Shown in pieces: positions 35,328 through 45,261 of a DNA stretch of 64,000 nucleotides. Positions within the stretch are counted from its first letter, which is position 1. Every line of letters begins with the position of its first letter. The notes under the pieces are model-generated. The model saw only the letters and a list, made by a program, of their open reading frames with translations. It made no database searches and had not been told where the DNA came from. This DNA is from Nephrocerus scutellatus. Its lineage: Eukaryota; Arthropoda; Insecta; Diptera; Pipunculidae. The translations under genes were made by a program, and so were the position numbers. The stretch spans positions 90,577,749-90,641,748 of the forward strand of contig OX352762.1 of NCBI GenBank assembly GCA_947095585.1, in the 5' to 3' direction.

Positions 35328-36640
35328 TTTTTAAATTCTCTATATTAACTTCACTTGCCCGTGGCACGTCCGGTTGTCGATCGGTGGGTCGGTAGGTCAA
35401 TCGGTCGGTTTGTCGTGGAATCTTGCGATCAATTTTCAACCCACTTCCCAAAGCCCGATTTTATTCAAATTTTGCAAACATGTGTATTTCCGCAGACAAC
35501 ATTTTCTATTAAAATTTCGGGCCCATATAAAATTTTTAAAAATTAACCCGATTTTCTTTAAATTTTATACACATGTATAAAAGTTACATAGACAACACTT
35601 TTTGTAAAAATTTTAAAGACCCCGGGCCCCGGGGTCCTGGGGCTCCATATATATTTTTTTTTTAAATTTACCCACTTTCTTCAAATTTTATACACGTGTG
35701 TATTTCCGATGGACAACACTTATTAAAAAAAAATTACAGACCGTATAAGGCCGCTGTGTCGTGGGGCCTTATACAAATTTAAAATAAAAATTATCCCGAT
35801 TTTCTTAAAATTTTATACTTATGTGTATCTCCGATGGAGAAAAGTTTTTGGACATATTTTGAGCGAATGGGCTCTGAAGCCCGAGGGGTGCCCGCATACA
35901 TTTTTAAAAAATTAGCTCGATTTTCTTAAAATTTTAAGCATATGTGTATCTCCGAGTGACAAAACTTTTTGTAAAATTTTTGGAGTGAATGAGCCTGAGG
36001 GCCGGGCAGGACCAAATAATTTTTTTTAAAAACTAGCTCGATTTTCTTAAAATTTTATACACATGTGTATCTCCGATGGAGAAAACTTTTTGGAAATTTT
36101 TTGAGCGAACGGGACCTGAGGCCCGAGGGGTGCCCATATAAATTTTTAAAAATTAGCCCCATTTACTTTAAATTTTAAGCCAAGGTGTATCTCCGATGGA
36201 TAAAACTTTTTGAACATTTTTTGGTAGAATGGCCACTGTGGTCCGGGGAGTGCCCATATACATTTTTTTAAAATAAGCCCGATTTTCTTCAAATTTGTGT
36301 ATCATATGTAGCATATGTGTATCTTCGACGAACAAAGCTTTTTGTAAAATTTTTGGAGTGATCAAATAACTTAAACATTAAAATTTAAACACATGTGTAT
36401 CTCCGATGACAATACTTACCATTGAAAGTTGGGCCCCAAGGTCGGGGGTTCCCATACAAATTTTCTTACACATGAGTATCTCCGTTGGCAACAGTTTTTG
36501 AAAATATTTGTGAGAGGGCTCTAAAATTAATTTTTTTCCAAATTAACCCGATTCAAACTTTGCACATATATGTACCTCCTATTAGAGAATTTACATAAAT
36601 AATTTTAATTTTTATGGGTTGATTTTTTTCCGCTTCGCTC
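35328..36640 (-). repeat. DINE/Helentron-like repeat (family H), longest copy
   Basis: Minus orientation: it opens with TTAAATTCTCTATATTAAC and CCGTGGCACGTCCGG, and ends AGAGAATTTACATAAA then TTTTTATGGGTTG. In between are about nine core units with TGTGTATCTCCGATGG and GCCCGAGGGGTGCCC. At about 1.3 kb it has the most core units of any copy here, so unit number varies between insertions. Confidence 0.85.
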
Positions 36641-36879
36641 ACACAATGTTAAAGTTAATTAATGTCATATTTTTGATATCTATAAACTCATGAAGTCTTC
36701 ATGATAACAAACGCATAAAAATTAAATTAATTTTTTCTTATAAGTATATTCGTATATTCGTCACCCGCACACATCATAAAATGAATATTATGATACCTGT
36801 CTATTACTTGTCTATTACTTTGATAGCTTTGATTTGGCGTACATAGACTTAGAAGAGTTAAGCATTGATCGCTTCAACC

Positions 36880-38220
36880 ACTTTCCTCCGGTCCTGGCCT
36901 CCCCTGGACCCGTTTTCGCGAGGATGTCACTTAGTTTGGCATCCGTAAACCCTGGGCGTCCTGGTCCACGCCATCCTTACATGCTCCTGCTTTACTCTTG
37001 TCTCCCCCAAAGAACTTTCCCATCTTTCCTGTTTGCTCATGAGAGCTAGGTGTCCTTTCTACCAGAGCCTAACGAGCTTTATTTTCTTAATGATGTCGAC
37101 ATCGCGGTAGTTCTCGTAGCTCATTATAGGTTCTTTGTAATCGTCCTTCCCACATACGGCTTAGAGGTTAGGGTGTTTTTGGGTAAGCACTGACGTTTTG
37201 GTTAATTCCTGTATTTGAAAAGTCTTGGCAGACTAAAGTAGTGGTTTTTGGCTTCACGCAACCGTGTGGGTTTTTATGGTTCCATAATGTTATTGGCTGC
37301 TAAAATTGATCCGATATAGTTACAATATATCACTACTTTAAATTCGTGCTGCACAAAATTTAAATAGAGAGACCAATGTTGGATCTTTTCTTGCAGACGT
37401 GGTCACAATGTATTCTGTTTTTACCGCATTTTGTGCAAGCTCAGAATATCGAAGAGCTAGTTATAGATCTTAGCTTCACCTATACTTGGTGACGGCAGCA
37501 TTGATGAAGACTTCAATTCCTCAGCTAGCTACCCACTTAGCAACTCATGAAAAGCTGTTCCCATCCCTTCAAGATGCCTTTGCATCCTACCGCGGACTCT
37601 AAAGTAGAACTTTCACGCCTGTTGCGGACCTCGCTCTAACTGTTCGAATTCTGAAATGAAATTCTTTTCGGAGGCAGCTTTTAACGGCGGAAAACTATTT
37701 TTTTCATATCTTCTTTTATTCTTCTTCTCGTGCATTGCTCGGTACGCAAGATTCTAACGTTTAGTCGCTAGCTAGAGTCAGCAATGACCAAATTCTATAT
37801 TGCTTTTTTCTCTAAGACGCGTCGTATATTTTCATTAGAGTTTCTCGTGAAAACTATGGATGTCAATGTACTTCCTTAATTCTTTAATAATGCCTCCCTA
37901 TTTAGTTTTGTTGTCTTATCACCATCATACTAAGGACAGGCATTGAGATTCCGTTCGATTGATTCAAAAAACGCATTTTGTTATCATGTAGGGAATCCTC
38001 TGTAGTGAACATTTATTAGGCTTATATTCTGAAATTTGCTTCACATTTAAAGATGCATAACAGTTGATTTATTGTTTTAAATCCAATAGCGATTGGTTTC
38101 AGTATTTTGTTGATTTATAAAGCCCACCTCAGTATATGGTGCCTTTCATGCCACCTGAAATTTCTGCCATATTCTGATCTTTGTGAGACAACATTCACCA
38201 CATTAGAACAGATATGGCAC
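36880..38220 (-). pseudogene. RTE-like element, heavily decayed
   Basis: Minus-strand match to the RTE family from the C-terminal region (GGCGTGGACCAGGACGCCC, revcomp near 36955) through parts of RT and linker to the endonuclease start near 38190 (GATCTTTGTGAGACA...). Stretches such as ATGATGTCGACATCGCGGTA and CGCGGACTCT confirm the order. No open frame of note survives. This is the oldest-looking of the five RTE-like copies. Confidence 0.75.
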
Positions 38221-38394
38221 ATGCATAAATACATGCATAGCTGACCGACAAAATCGTCGTTACTCAAAAGTGGCCTGCCAACATCTTATACATGAATTTA
38301 ATAGAGCAACTAAAAAAGCTTCTTTAGGACGTCCAGCCAATTGAAGAAATATTCTGTGGCTTACTAGTGCTACTAGTGCTGACAGAGAGCAGAT

Positions 38395-38825
38395 TTCTAC
38401 ATAAAAAACCAAATAAAAACCCAAAAAATGTTTCAAGTAAATTCTCAAATAACCAAAAGTATACTGCATTCCACTATAAGTGCTGAAAAATAAAAACACA
38501 TGCGAAGCACTGCAATACAACCACAAAATAACCGTAATAGTAAAGCAGCGCTGCATACAGTGCACCAGCACAGAATAAAGTCATTATAGTATGGCGTGAT
38601 TTTATTCCCCTAAATGGCATGATTATTAAAAAAATGTTATGGAAGCCCCTCGACCCCACATCACGAATACTACCAAATTTTAACAAAAAGTGTTGTCACC
38701 GAAAATAAACATATGTGCAAAGTTTAAATAAAATCGGTCTTTGGGAAGTGGGTTACAAATTGATCGTAATATTCCACGACAGACAAACACACGGACACAC
38801 GAAGGTAATATAGAGAATTTAAAAA
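38395..38825 (+). repeat. DINE/Helentron-like repeat (family H), palindrome subfamily, short copy
   Basis: It has a CAAGTAAATTCTCAAATAACC start, the module with ACACATGCGAAGCACTGCAA and AAAGCAGCGCTGC, one core unit, and the end GGTAATATAGAGAATTTAAA. Core units are reduced to about one and a half. Confidence 0.75.
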
Positions 38826-38849
38826 TTACATTTTGTGCCGTTCCTATTT

Positions 38850-39245
38850 ATGGAAACTCACATTAACCAACCGATTTTTAAAAAATTTCAATGCATATTA
38901 TTGGCAGCTGGAGGATGGTTATAGACGGAAAGAACACCCCCTTTCCCCTCCCTTGGGGTGTGAAATAAAAAATGACAACAAAAGCCACATTTAAAGGCTA
39001 AAGTACCCCCCCCCCCACCTAAAAGTCCCATGGGAAAATGTAAATATCAACCACATTTACAAACCGAGTTTTATGACATTTTCAATCTATATTATGGGCT
39101 GGTGGTCGTGCCTAACCTTTACTCACACCGTAGCAAGAGCAAGTGAAAAATATAAATTTTTAACATAAGACACATTTTCAAACCAATTTTTATAAAATGT
39201 TCACTGTAAATATTCGGCAGATGAGGGAAGGTCATGATGGCCTAT
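38850..39245 (+). repeat. Three degenerate tandem units
   Basis: Units share an ACATTT-CAAACC-TTTTATAAAAT-TTCAATGTATATTATTGGC-like consensus followed by a GGTGG/GAGG box, starting near 38865, 39050 and 39170. They lead into the CTAGCTGTTCCCGG-type head at 39270-39310. Confidence 0.5.
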
Positions 39246-39261
39246 AGTACACCAGCATCCC

Positions 39262-39312
39262 GAGGGTTCACGTGTACGGGTAGCGAAGCGCCCGGGAACA
39301 GCTGGTGATAAA
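39262..39312 (-). repeat. Head fragment of the GCTGTTCCCGGGCGC element
   Basis: CGGGTAGCGAAGCGCCCGGG then AACAGCTGG is the reverse complement of the head of the element nested near 9.37 kb. Confidence 0.7.
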
Positions 39313-39534
39313 TATAATTTTATAAGCGAAATGTTCCCCACTTAAACGTGATGAGTTGAGGAATCCCCGCTGTTTAAGTTTTGTAGGCGTTTCACCACCG
39401 CCCAATTAACTTTAGTCTTCTACAGTCGCCTACCTTGGGATACGCCAAGGATGTGCGTCGTTACTCAGAATCTATATTAACTGCATTGTTGTAATCAAAC
39501 ATTAGTCTGTGTATTACTTTTAAAAATAAATAAT

Positions 39535-39640
39535 AATATTTGGCGCAGCAGACCGATTTGGTTCAGGGGATAGCTTCTCGCATTTGTCTTGTTCATTAAA
39601 TGGGAAGTGAATTACTATTTAAAGCCATATCTGAAAGACA
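39535..39640 (-). repeat. tRNA-derived SINE (family S), fragment
   Basis: AATAATATTTGGCGCAGCAG, then GCTTCTCGCATTTG and AAATGGGAAG, match the tail half of the SINE in reverse. The rest is lost. Confidence 0.55.
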
Positions 39641-40195
39641 AACAAAAATAATAAATAATAACACAATACGTGGTGAAAAATGACATGTATGTAGATACTC
39701 AGCAAATTATTTGGACATCCTTAACATACACACTCTGTTATCACATTATTGGCAATTTTTTTTTTCAGTTTAATTAAAAATTAATCAGTAATCAGTTTTA
39801 TAATTTTATTTATGATAAAATTGCGGTTTTGTATGAACAACAATTTTTAATTAATATTGCATTCTCTTCTAGGACTGGGCACTATATTATGAATTAAACT
39901 TTATACAAGGTCTGGTTACCACTTTTCCTATTATTTTATGCAATCAAATTAATTTTTAATTTTAGTGTTTTGAGTGCTGTTAAACAAAAACTTCCATGCA
40001 TGTGCAGGATTAAAATATCAATTTTCGATAAAATAAAAATAATAGAAGCTTTGCAACGTTAATAATTGAATACAGAGATGTTAAAACAAGTTTTGAAGTA
40101 AAGACATATTCTTGTTGCTTACCTGGGGATTTAGTTGGTATGAAGACAATAACGGACAAAGGACACCTTTCGGCTTGGTGACAGTAGTAGGTATA
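39641..40195. other. AT-rich stretch, nothing recognised
   Basis: No motif or repeat seen. Confidence 0.4.
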
Positions 40196-40224
40196 TAGGC
40201 ACATCAAAAATTAATGTGAACGAT

Positions 40225-41235
40225 TTTAAATAAACTGAGTCCCGTTGTTTTAGAGATAGGACCAGCTCCCATCGTGGTTTGACAAAAAAGCAACAGTTTC
40301 TCATTTCAAATTTTTTAAAGGAAACCGTTAGTTTTTCAGCAATTATAAAACAGTGTAAAAAAGTGGGGGTTTATATTTCAAAAGGTACACTAAGCAACTA
40401 TAAAAAAATAAATTCCGCTAATGAGGAATAATAAACCAAATTAAACGACGGACGAAAATCATCTTTGTCAAAACGCAAAATTTTAAATATGCGGAAATGG
40501 TAAGCAAACCCCAACCACCGATGCAGAAACATCTGCCAAAACATTTTAAAACAAAGGATTGAGCCATACAATATACTCTAAAAAAATTTGGAACTAAGAT
40601 TTTAGAAGAAGCTGTAGTTTCATAACATGTCTGCGCAAGCAATCGTCAAAACGCACCACCGGTCCCTGGATCTTTACTGACTACTGAAAGGTGAGAACTA
40701 AAAGAAATATATCACATTTGACGAAGGTTGGTTTTATTTAGCAATTGCCGATGGCCAATATTTGAGTCGCGAGGAAACAAGGGCGGGATTAGTTCCCTTC
40801 ACAAAACCGTCTCAACCGAAAAGCTTTATGCTATTTTAGGGATTATCAAAACTTGGCACACAGTACCCATTTTCGTTGCGCCAGTCACTTAATTAATGCA
40901 GACTACTACAAAAGCAACTGTTTAAGACCAATTATAAGGGATTCAAAACGCTGATATCCAAATTGTAACTGGATATTCCACTAAGACTCGGCTTCATAAC
41001 ATACGGCAAAGAAAACACTTGTGTTTCTCAATCAAACAAAATATCACTTATTCATCCTAATTTATGAACTCCTTTATCACATGACTTAGCACCATTTGAA
41101 GCCACAATTGGCAAAATTTAAAGTTGACAATATTGCGCAACTAAAAAGATTGATAGAGAACATTCCTCTCGCAATGATTCAACAAGCCCTAAAATCTTGG
41201 TCAAATTTATAAAAACTGCTGTTTATAAAAACAAA
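40225..41235 (+). pseudogene. Tc1/mariner-superfamily transposase, decayed
   Basis: A helix-turn-helix-like N-terminus is suggested near 40250-40410. The catalytic core starts near 40715 with TFDEGWFYLAIADGQYLSR, the aspartate of which would be the first DDE residue. It is followed by KTVSTEKLYAILGIIKTW and VPIFVAP near 40860. Later parts contain many stops and no second or third catalytic motif can be trusted. It belongs to a different lineage from the mariner at 13 kb. Terminal repeats were not found. Confidence 0.55.
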
Positions 41236-42160
41236 GATTTACATTTAAAATAAAATTACATTAAAACCATAATCTGTAGTGTAGGTGACGATCATTGGTG
41301 TCCGTTTAACAATTACATTATAGCGCTTTACTTATCGCTCCAATATAACTTTAAGATTGGCGATTAGAATGTAGTGGAATTTGTGCGCCATTTGGTGCAC
41401 CTGAAATATAATCTTCCCGTTAATAAAAAGTATTCGAGTGATTTGCGATCCATGTCGCATAGCGATTGTAAAAGCAGGCAGATGTCCTCGCATGAAATTC
41501 GTCATCGTTAATGCGTCCACGCCTAAACACTAGAAGTACTATTCGTAACTGTATAAGTAACTCATAAATAATAGTTTGATATATAGAGCGATTGAGCTCA
41601 TTTTCATAATTGCATACAAGCAAAAAAGAAAAATAACTCGAAACACATTTTTCGACACATTTGGCTTCTGGCTTCTTCTTACTTTAAATTTTTTTGATTT
41701 TTTTACTACAAACAATGATCCAATAAGTTATTTTTAATTGATACATACGTGGCTTGTCTTGAACACAAGTAGTTATGTATTTATGTATTTAAGTAAGAAA
41801 CTTATTCTTGTATTGGTCATTTGCCTTTAAGTTTTAAAGCTAATTGTAATATATTCAATAATTTTGCAGAAAATTATACAATAATTGGCTTTTGACTTGC
41901 AAGTTGAGAGAAATTATTCGAACGTATATCGCTCGTCTGTTGTTGCATTTTTATTGTAATTTATTGTATTTGCTATCATTTCGAATACGAATATATAAAT
42001 AGGTGAACCGGGAATTAATTGAACAAGTAAGATTTGCATAGCATATTAGTAAATTTGAAATAAGATGCACAATATTATGCGTTATGGATATTGAATTATT
42101 AGTAATTGATTGTTCTGTTATCCGTATTAATGTCTTCCAATTCAAATTCAATTGTTAGTT
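41236..42160. other. AT-rich stretch, nothing recognised
   Basis: Minus-strand open frames near 41.4-41.6 kb and 42.0 kb have no motifs. Confidence 0.4.
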
Positions 42161-42164
42161 TTAG

Positions 42165-42283
42165 TTGTTTGATTGGGCATCATTAATTTATTTAAACGAA
42201 AGTGGGAGTTTACGTTTTAGTATATTTTATTCCCATATTATATTGTTTGATTGGGCATCATTAATTTATTTAAACGAAAACCT
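42165..42283 (+). repeat. Direct repeat of about 40 bp, 78-bp period
   Basis: TTGTTTGATTGGGCATCATT followed by AATTTATTTAAACGAAA occurs twice, starting at 42165 and 42243, with no visible difference. The intervening bases are unique. A recent local duplication is likely. Confidence 0.9.
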
Positions 42284-42439
42284 TCGTAACACTCAAAGGA
42301 AACGTTTCCGGTATGAATATACATACTTTATGGTAAAGGGTTATTCGAAGTTAGTCTCAATATTTTTAATTGGAATAAAACAAAAACTATTTGAGATATT
42401 TAATTATATCTTTCAATAAGGGTTGAGAAATCAACCATG

Positions 42440-42650
42440 AATCGTTTGACACCAAATTTCTAAATATAACAAAAATTATTATCAAAATCATTCATCCATA
42501 AAAAAATTCATCGCGCAATTCGTGAACATTCTGGTGCACATAATTGTTCAACTGAGCATCAAATCTTCTGTGTTGTGGATAAGTTTCAAAGTAAGTTTAC
42601 TCTATGTAACTTTACAGTGAAACAATATGCCTTTAATGAAGTCAATATCA
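42440..42650 (+). pseudogene. N-terminal fragment of a mariner/Tc1-type transposase
   Basis: A frame around 42490-42600 reads KKIHRAIREHSGAHNCSTEH then QIFCVVDKFQSKFTL. This resembles the DNA-binding start of a common insect mariner-like transposase, in which a conserved RPT-type segment precedes a VxKFxxxFTL stretch. No catalytic region follows. It could be the coding relative of the family M MITEs, but that link is inference only. Confidence 0.45.
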
Positions 42651-42954
42651 TCACCGTGTAGGAAACTTTTCGCCAAGACTTAGTCGCTTAATTAGGCTAA
42701 TACAAAAGAAGGTATGCGTACTGGAAACAAACAAAAAATACCATGAAAATACTTTTGACCTGGTGTTTCAAGCCACTTCTTCGGACGGGCCAGACTGTAC
42801 GTTAGACTGCGGTCGGACGGACGAATTTACCGAAGTGGCTGGCACTTCAAGAAAAAAAAAAGGCACGCCACCTGGCGAGTGCTCGATTCGCCGAATCGGC
42901 CATTGCATGCTATTTATGAACGACGTACATTACTCTCAATTAAGTATTTTTATA

Positions 42955-43225
42955 TATTTACTAACTGATATACCTTTCCCGGCTACCCCTCAGACCCTAC
43001 TGACCCAACCAAACTGACTCCCACCCAACTGACCACCTTCGCACTGAAACCACCACAATGACATCACACCGACTGATCAACACTGAGTCCTACCACCCCA
43101 AAAATTCCAATCCATCACCGTCTGTAAAACTGTAACCTTTAACTTTCTGGGCAATAAACCCTGTACAATGTTGATCTAAACCGGTCCAGTTGTTTTCAAG
43201 TTGAGCTAAACTAACAGGTGTTACA
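42955..43225 (+). repeat. Diverged relative of the nested element at 9.4 kb
   Basis: The head CTTTCCCGGCTACCCCTCAG, a run of CTGACC/CTGACT words, and the end ACCGGTCCAGTTGTTTTCAAG with GAGCTAAACTAACAG follow the same order as the 9.37-9.96 kb element. The 143-bp units are missing. Confidence 0.55.
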
Positions 43226-43269
43226 CGGCTACCACTCTCACCCTACTGGCCCAAACAAACTGACCAACA

Positions 43270-43420
43270 ACCTGGCCCTGGGCCCTGAGGCCCGAGGGCA
43301 ACAAATTCTAATAGAAAGTGTTGTCACCGGAAATACACATGTGGGCAAAGTTTCAATGAAATCGGTCTTTGGGGATGGCACACGCGAAGTTAATATAAAC
43401 TTAACTTTGCGAAGTTAAAA
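43270..43420 (+). repeat. DINE/Helentron-like repeat (family H), 3' end
   Basis: GGCCCTGAGGCCCGAGGGC, then TAGAAAGTGTTGTCACCGG and AAATACACATGTG, end at CACGCGAAGTTAATATAAAC. Only the last core unit and 3' mark remain. It lies just before the mitochondrial insert. Confidence 0.75.
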
Positions 43421-43467
43421 AAATTTTTGGTTTTGACCAGCACATACAAAAAAGAATACGAGCTACC

Positions 43468-43606
43468 TTTCTTAAATTTATTTTTCAGTTTATATATCGT
43501 CGTTAATAGAATATTTTATTAAAAAAATAATTTTCTATAATTTTTCTAAAAATTTATATCCGTAGCTAATATTTAATATAATGGGTTACAATAAATTTAT
43601 TTAATA
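43468..43606 (+). pseudogene. NUMT: mitochondrial 12S rRNA, left part
   Basis: TTTCAGTTTATATATCGTCG, TAGAATATTTTATT, ATCCGTAGCTAATA and AATGGGTTACAATAAATTTA are recognisable insect mitochondrial small-subunit rRNA segments in sense orientation. The copy is cut at TA by a DNA transposon and resumes on its far side. It lies among nuclear repeats, so it is a nuclear copy and not a working rRNA gene. Confidence 0.8.
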
Positions 43607-43627
43607 TACCTTTTTCAAGTCAAGTTA

Positions 43628-43799
43628 ACCATTTTTCAAACCAAATTGACAAATGTTCAAATCGAATTAACATTTTTCCAAAACAAATTAACAAATTTTC
43701 AAATCAAATTAACAAATTTTCAGAACAAAATAACACTTTTTCAAATAAAGTTAGCGAATTTTCAAAACAAATTAACAACAATTTTCAAATCAAATTAAA
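43628..43799 (+). repeat. Left 21-bp unit array
   Basis: About eight units begin TTAAC/TTGAC and contain a TTTTCAAA core, with spacing of 20-23 bp, close to two helical turns of DNA. Confidence 0.85.
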
Positions 43800-43876
43800 T
43801 TAATTTTATTTCGTCAATTCGTATTTCATAAAATAAAATTCAGCTTTATAAAATTCAGATTATAATTTTCGACAAA

Positions 43877-44340
43877 TTATTCTAATGGAGCGCCCGCTAC
43901 TGCATTGGTCATTTTTAACATCATATTCATTATAAAATTTGAACTGTCAGCTGCTATTAGTTCAACTAGTGTCCGAGGGTTGGCTGGATCACCCAAGTAC
44001 TGTCTAGCCAAAATTTTCACCTTCGACCATACATTTTCGTCTAAGGGGCAAATTGAAGCCAGATTCATCTAAATAGATAATTTTTTCACGATCCTGTGGA
44101 GTATTATTTGAAAAATGCAAGGCATAGGCACGCCGAAGTGCAAGTTTTAAGGTAATTTTTATGTTTTTTAGAGCATTAAATATTGTCATTTATTTTTTTT
44201 TTACATTTATATTATGTTCTCTAACCAGTTTTAATTTTGTTTTTTAGGGTTATGCCAGAATTCGTTTCTACACATTCTTCAATTCTATCCATGGTATTTT
44301 GTAAAAGTTTCAACCGTCTTATTCCACCATTTTATTGTAT
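43877..44340 (-). pseudogene. IS630/Tc1/mariner transposase fragment inside the iteron element
   Basis: The minus strand reads ECVETNSGITLKNKIKTG near 44270, ALRRAYALHFSNN near 44130, REKIIYLDESGFNLPLR near 44060, and, after a frameshift, NVWSKVKILARQYLG and SNFIMNMM. The YLDESGFN motif is the usual site of the first catalytic aspartate in this superfamily. Stops and at least one frameshift prevent translation, and second and third catalytic residues are not evident. The region between the terminal repeats is too short for a full transposase, so it is an internally deleted copy. Confidence 0.72.
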
Positions 44341-44360
44341 ATTTTGCGAAAAAAAAATAA

Positions 44361-44537
44361 TAATTTAATTTGATTTGAAAATTGTTGTTAATTTGTTTTG
44401 AAAATTGGCTAACTTCATTTGAAAAAGTGTTATTTTGTTCTGAAAATTTGTTAATTTGTTGTGGAAAAATGTTAATTCGATTTGAACATTTGTCAATTTG
44501 GTTTGAGAAATGGTTAACTTGACTTGAAAAAGGTATA
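44361..44537 (-). repeat. Right 21-bp unit array (inverted)
   Basis: Reverse complement of the left array with seven units. Apart from the missing unit it differs by only a few substitutions, such as TTTCTCAAACC against TTTTTCAAACC. Confidence 0.85.
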
Positions 44538-44700
44538 GAATATAATTATGAAAAATTTATTAAAAGTGAATTTGAAAGTAAAATTATAAGGACTAATAAG
44601 TTGATTATAGCACTAAAATATGTACATATCACCCGTCACTTTTATTATTAAGATAAGATAAGTCGTAACATAGGTTTAGATGTACCGGAAGGTGTAATTA
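44538..44700 (+). pseudogene. NUMT: mitochondrial 12S rRNA, 3' end
   Basis: GTGAATTTGAAAGTAAAATT, CTAAAATATGTACATATCAC, CCGTCACTTTTATT and the near-universal AAGTCGTAACATAG, then GATGTACCGGAAGGTGTA, are the 3' end of small-subunit rRNA. It continues the left part after the transposon and is joined directly to cox3, which is not its mitochondrial neighbour. Confidence 0.93.
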
Positions 44701-44826
44701 GTAGATTATAGCACTTGACCATTAACTGAAGCTATTGGAGCTATAACAACAGTTTCAGGAATAGTAAAATGATTACATCAATATGATAACTCATTATTTG
44801 TATTAGAAATTTTATTACAATTTTAA
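44701..44826 (+). pseudogene. cox3: NUMT: cox3 5' part
   Basis: With the mitochondrial code (TGA as Trp, ATA as Met) this reads VDYSTWPLTEAIGAMTTVSG then MVKWLHQYDNSLFVL, the N-terminal part of cytochrome c oxidase subunit III. It then shows a small frameshift and stops at a MITE. Usual Gly after PLT is Glu. It cannot be expressed in the nucleus because TGA is a stop there. Confidence 0.93.
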
Positions 44827-45162
44827 TACCTGAAATACAAACACGCTTCAGCTTCGGCTTCGTTGCGTTACGAGCAACCGCTTTGTATTTGCTTTGAATG
44901 ACATTTCTCATATAACTAATTTTCCCGCACAAAATAATTTTGTTTGTTGTCGTTTTTTCACAGCTGTTTAGCTGTCAGACAAAGCAAATGTTCAGCACTT
45001 TTGAGCTAGAGCTTCCGTTTGTAGCTTCGTTACGTAGCATTACGATTGCCAAACGAAACGTTGAAGCCGAAGCGACATTGTGATAGGAAGCATTGAAATC
45101 GTATGGCTGAACTCGTAAACGTCAGGCGAAGCCGAAGCTGAAGCGTGTTTGTGTTTCAGGCA
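44827..45162. mobile_element. 336-bp MITE inserted in cox3, TAA target duplication
   Basis: The ends are T(A/G)CCTGAAA(T/C)ACAAACACGC and continue for about 36 bp of terminal inverted repeat through TTCAGCTTCGGCTTCG. TAA lies on both sides, and removing the element plus one TAA restores the expected cox3 order ATTTTAACTGTAT. There is no coding capacity; internal GCTTCGTTACG and GAAGCCGAAGCG words repeat parts of the ends. A 3-bp TAA/TTA duplication is typical of PIF/Harbinger elements, so that superfamily is the inferred source. Confidence 0.87.
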
Positions 45163-45261
45163 TAACTGTATATCGATGAGGGCGTGATGTATCTCGAGAA
45201 GGAATTTTTTTGGGTCTTCATACAAATTCAGTGACAGCAGTCCTTCGCTGAGATATAATTT
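45163..45261 (+). pseudogene. cox3: NUMT: cox3 continuation after the MITE
   Basis: In the mitochondrial code: TVYRWGRDVSREGIFLGLHT then NSVTAVLRWDMILF, which directly follows the residues on the other side of the MITE. It ends abruptly where atp6 sequence begins in the opposite direction. Confidence 0.92.

Larger units (their letters stand above)
43607..44537. mobile_element. Tc1/mariner-type element with iteron-array terminal inverted repeats
   Basis: The ends are TACCTTTTTCAAGTCAAG and its reverse complement, flanked by TA, inserted in 12S-derived sequence. Each terminal inverted repeat is about 175-195 bp and consists of roughly 21-bp units of the type TTAACAAATTTTCAAATCAAA (8 left, 7 right). 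The right repeat lacks exactly one unit present on the left. A broken transposase lies between the repeats on the minus strand. The unit arrays may be transposase-binding sites; that is inference. Confidence 0.87.

Noticed and set aside
43628..43799. Regular ~21-bp repeats resembling a CRISPR-like array
   Set aside because: There are no unique spacers between units, the context is a eukaryotic transposon end, and an inverted copy exists at 44361-44537.
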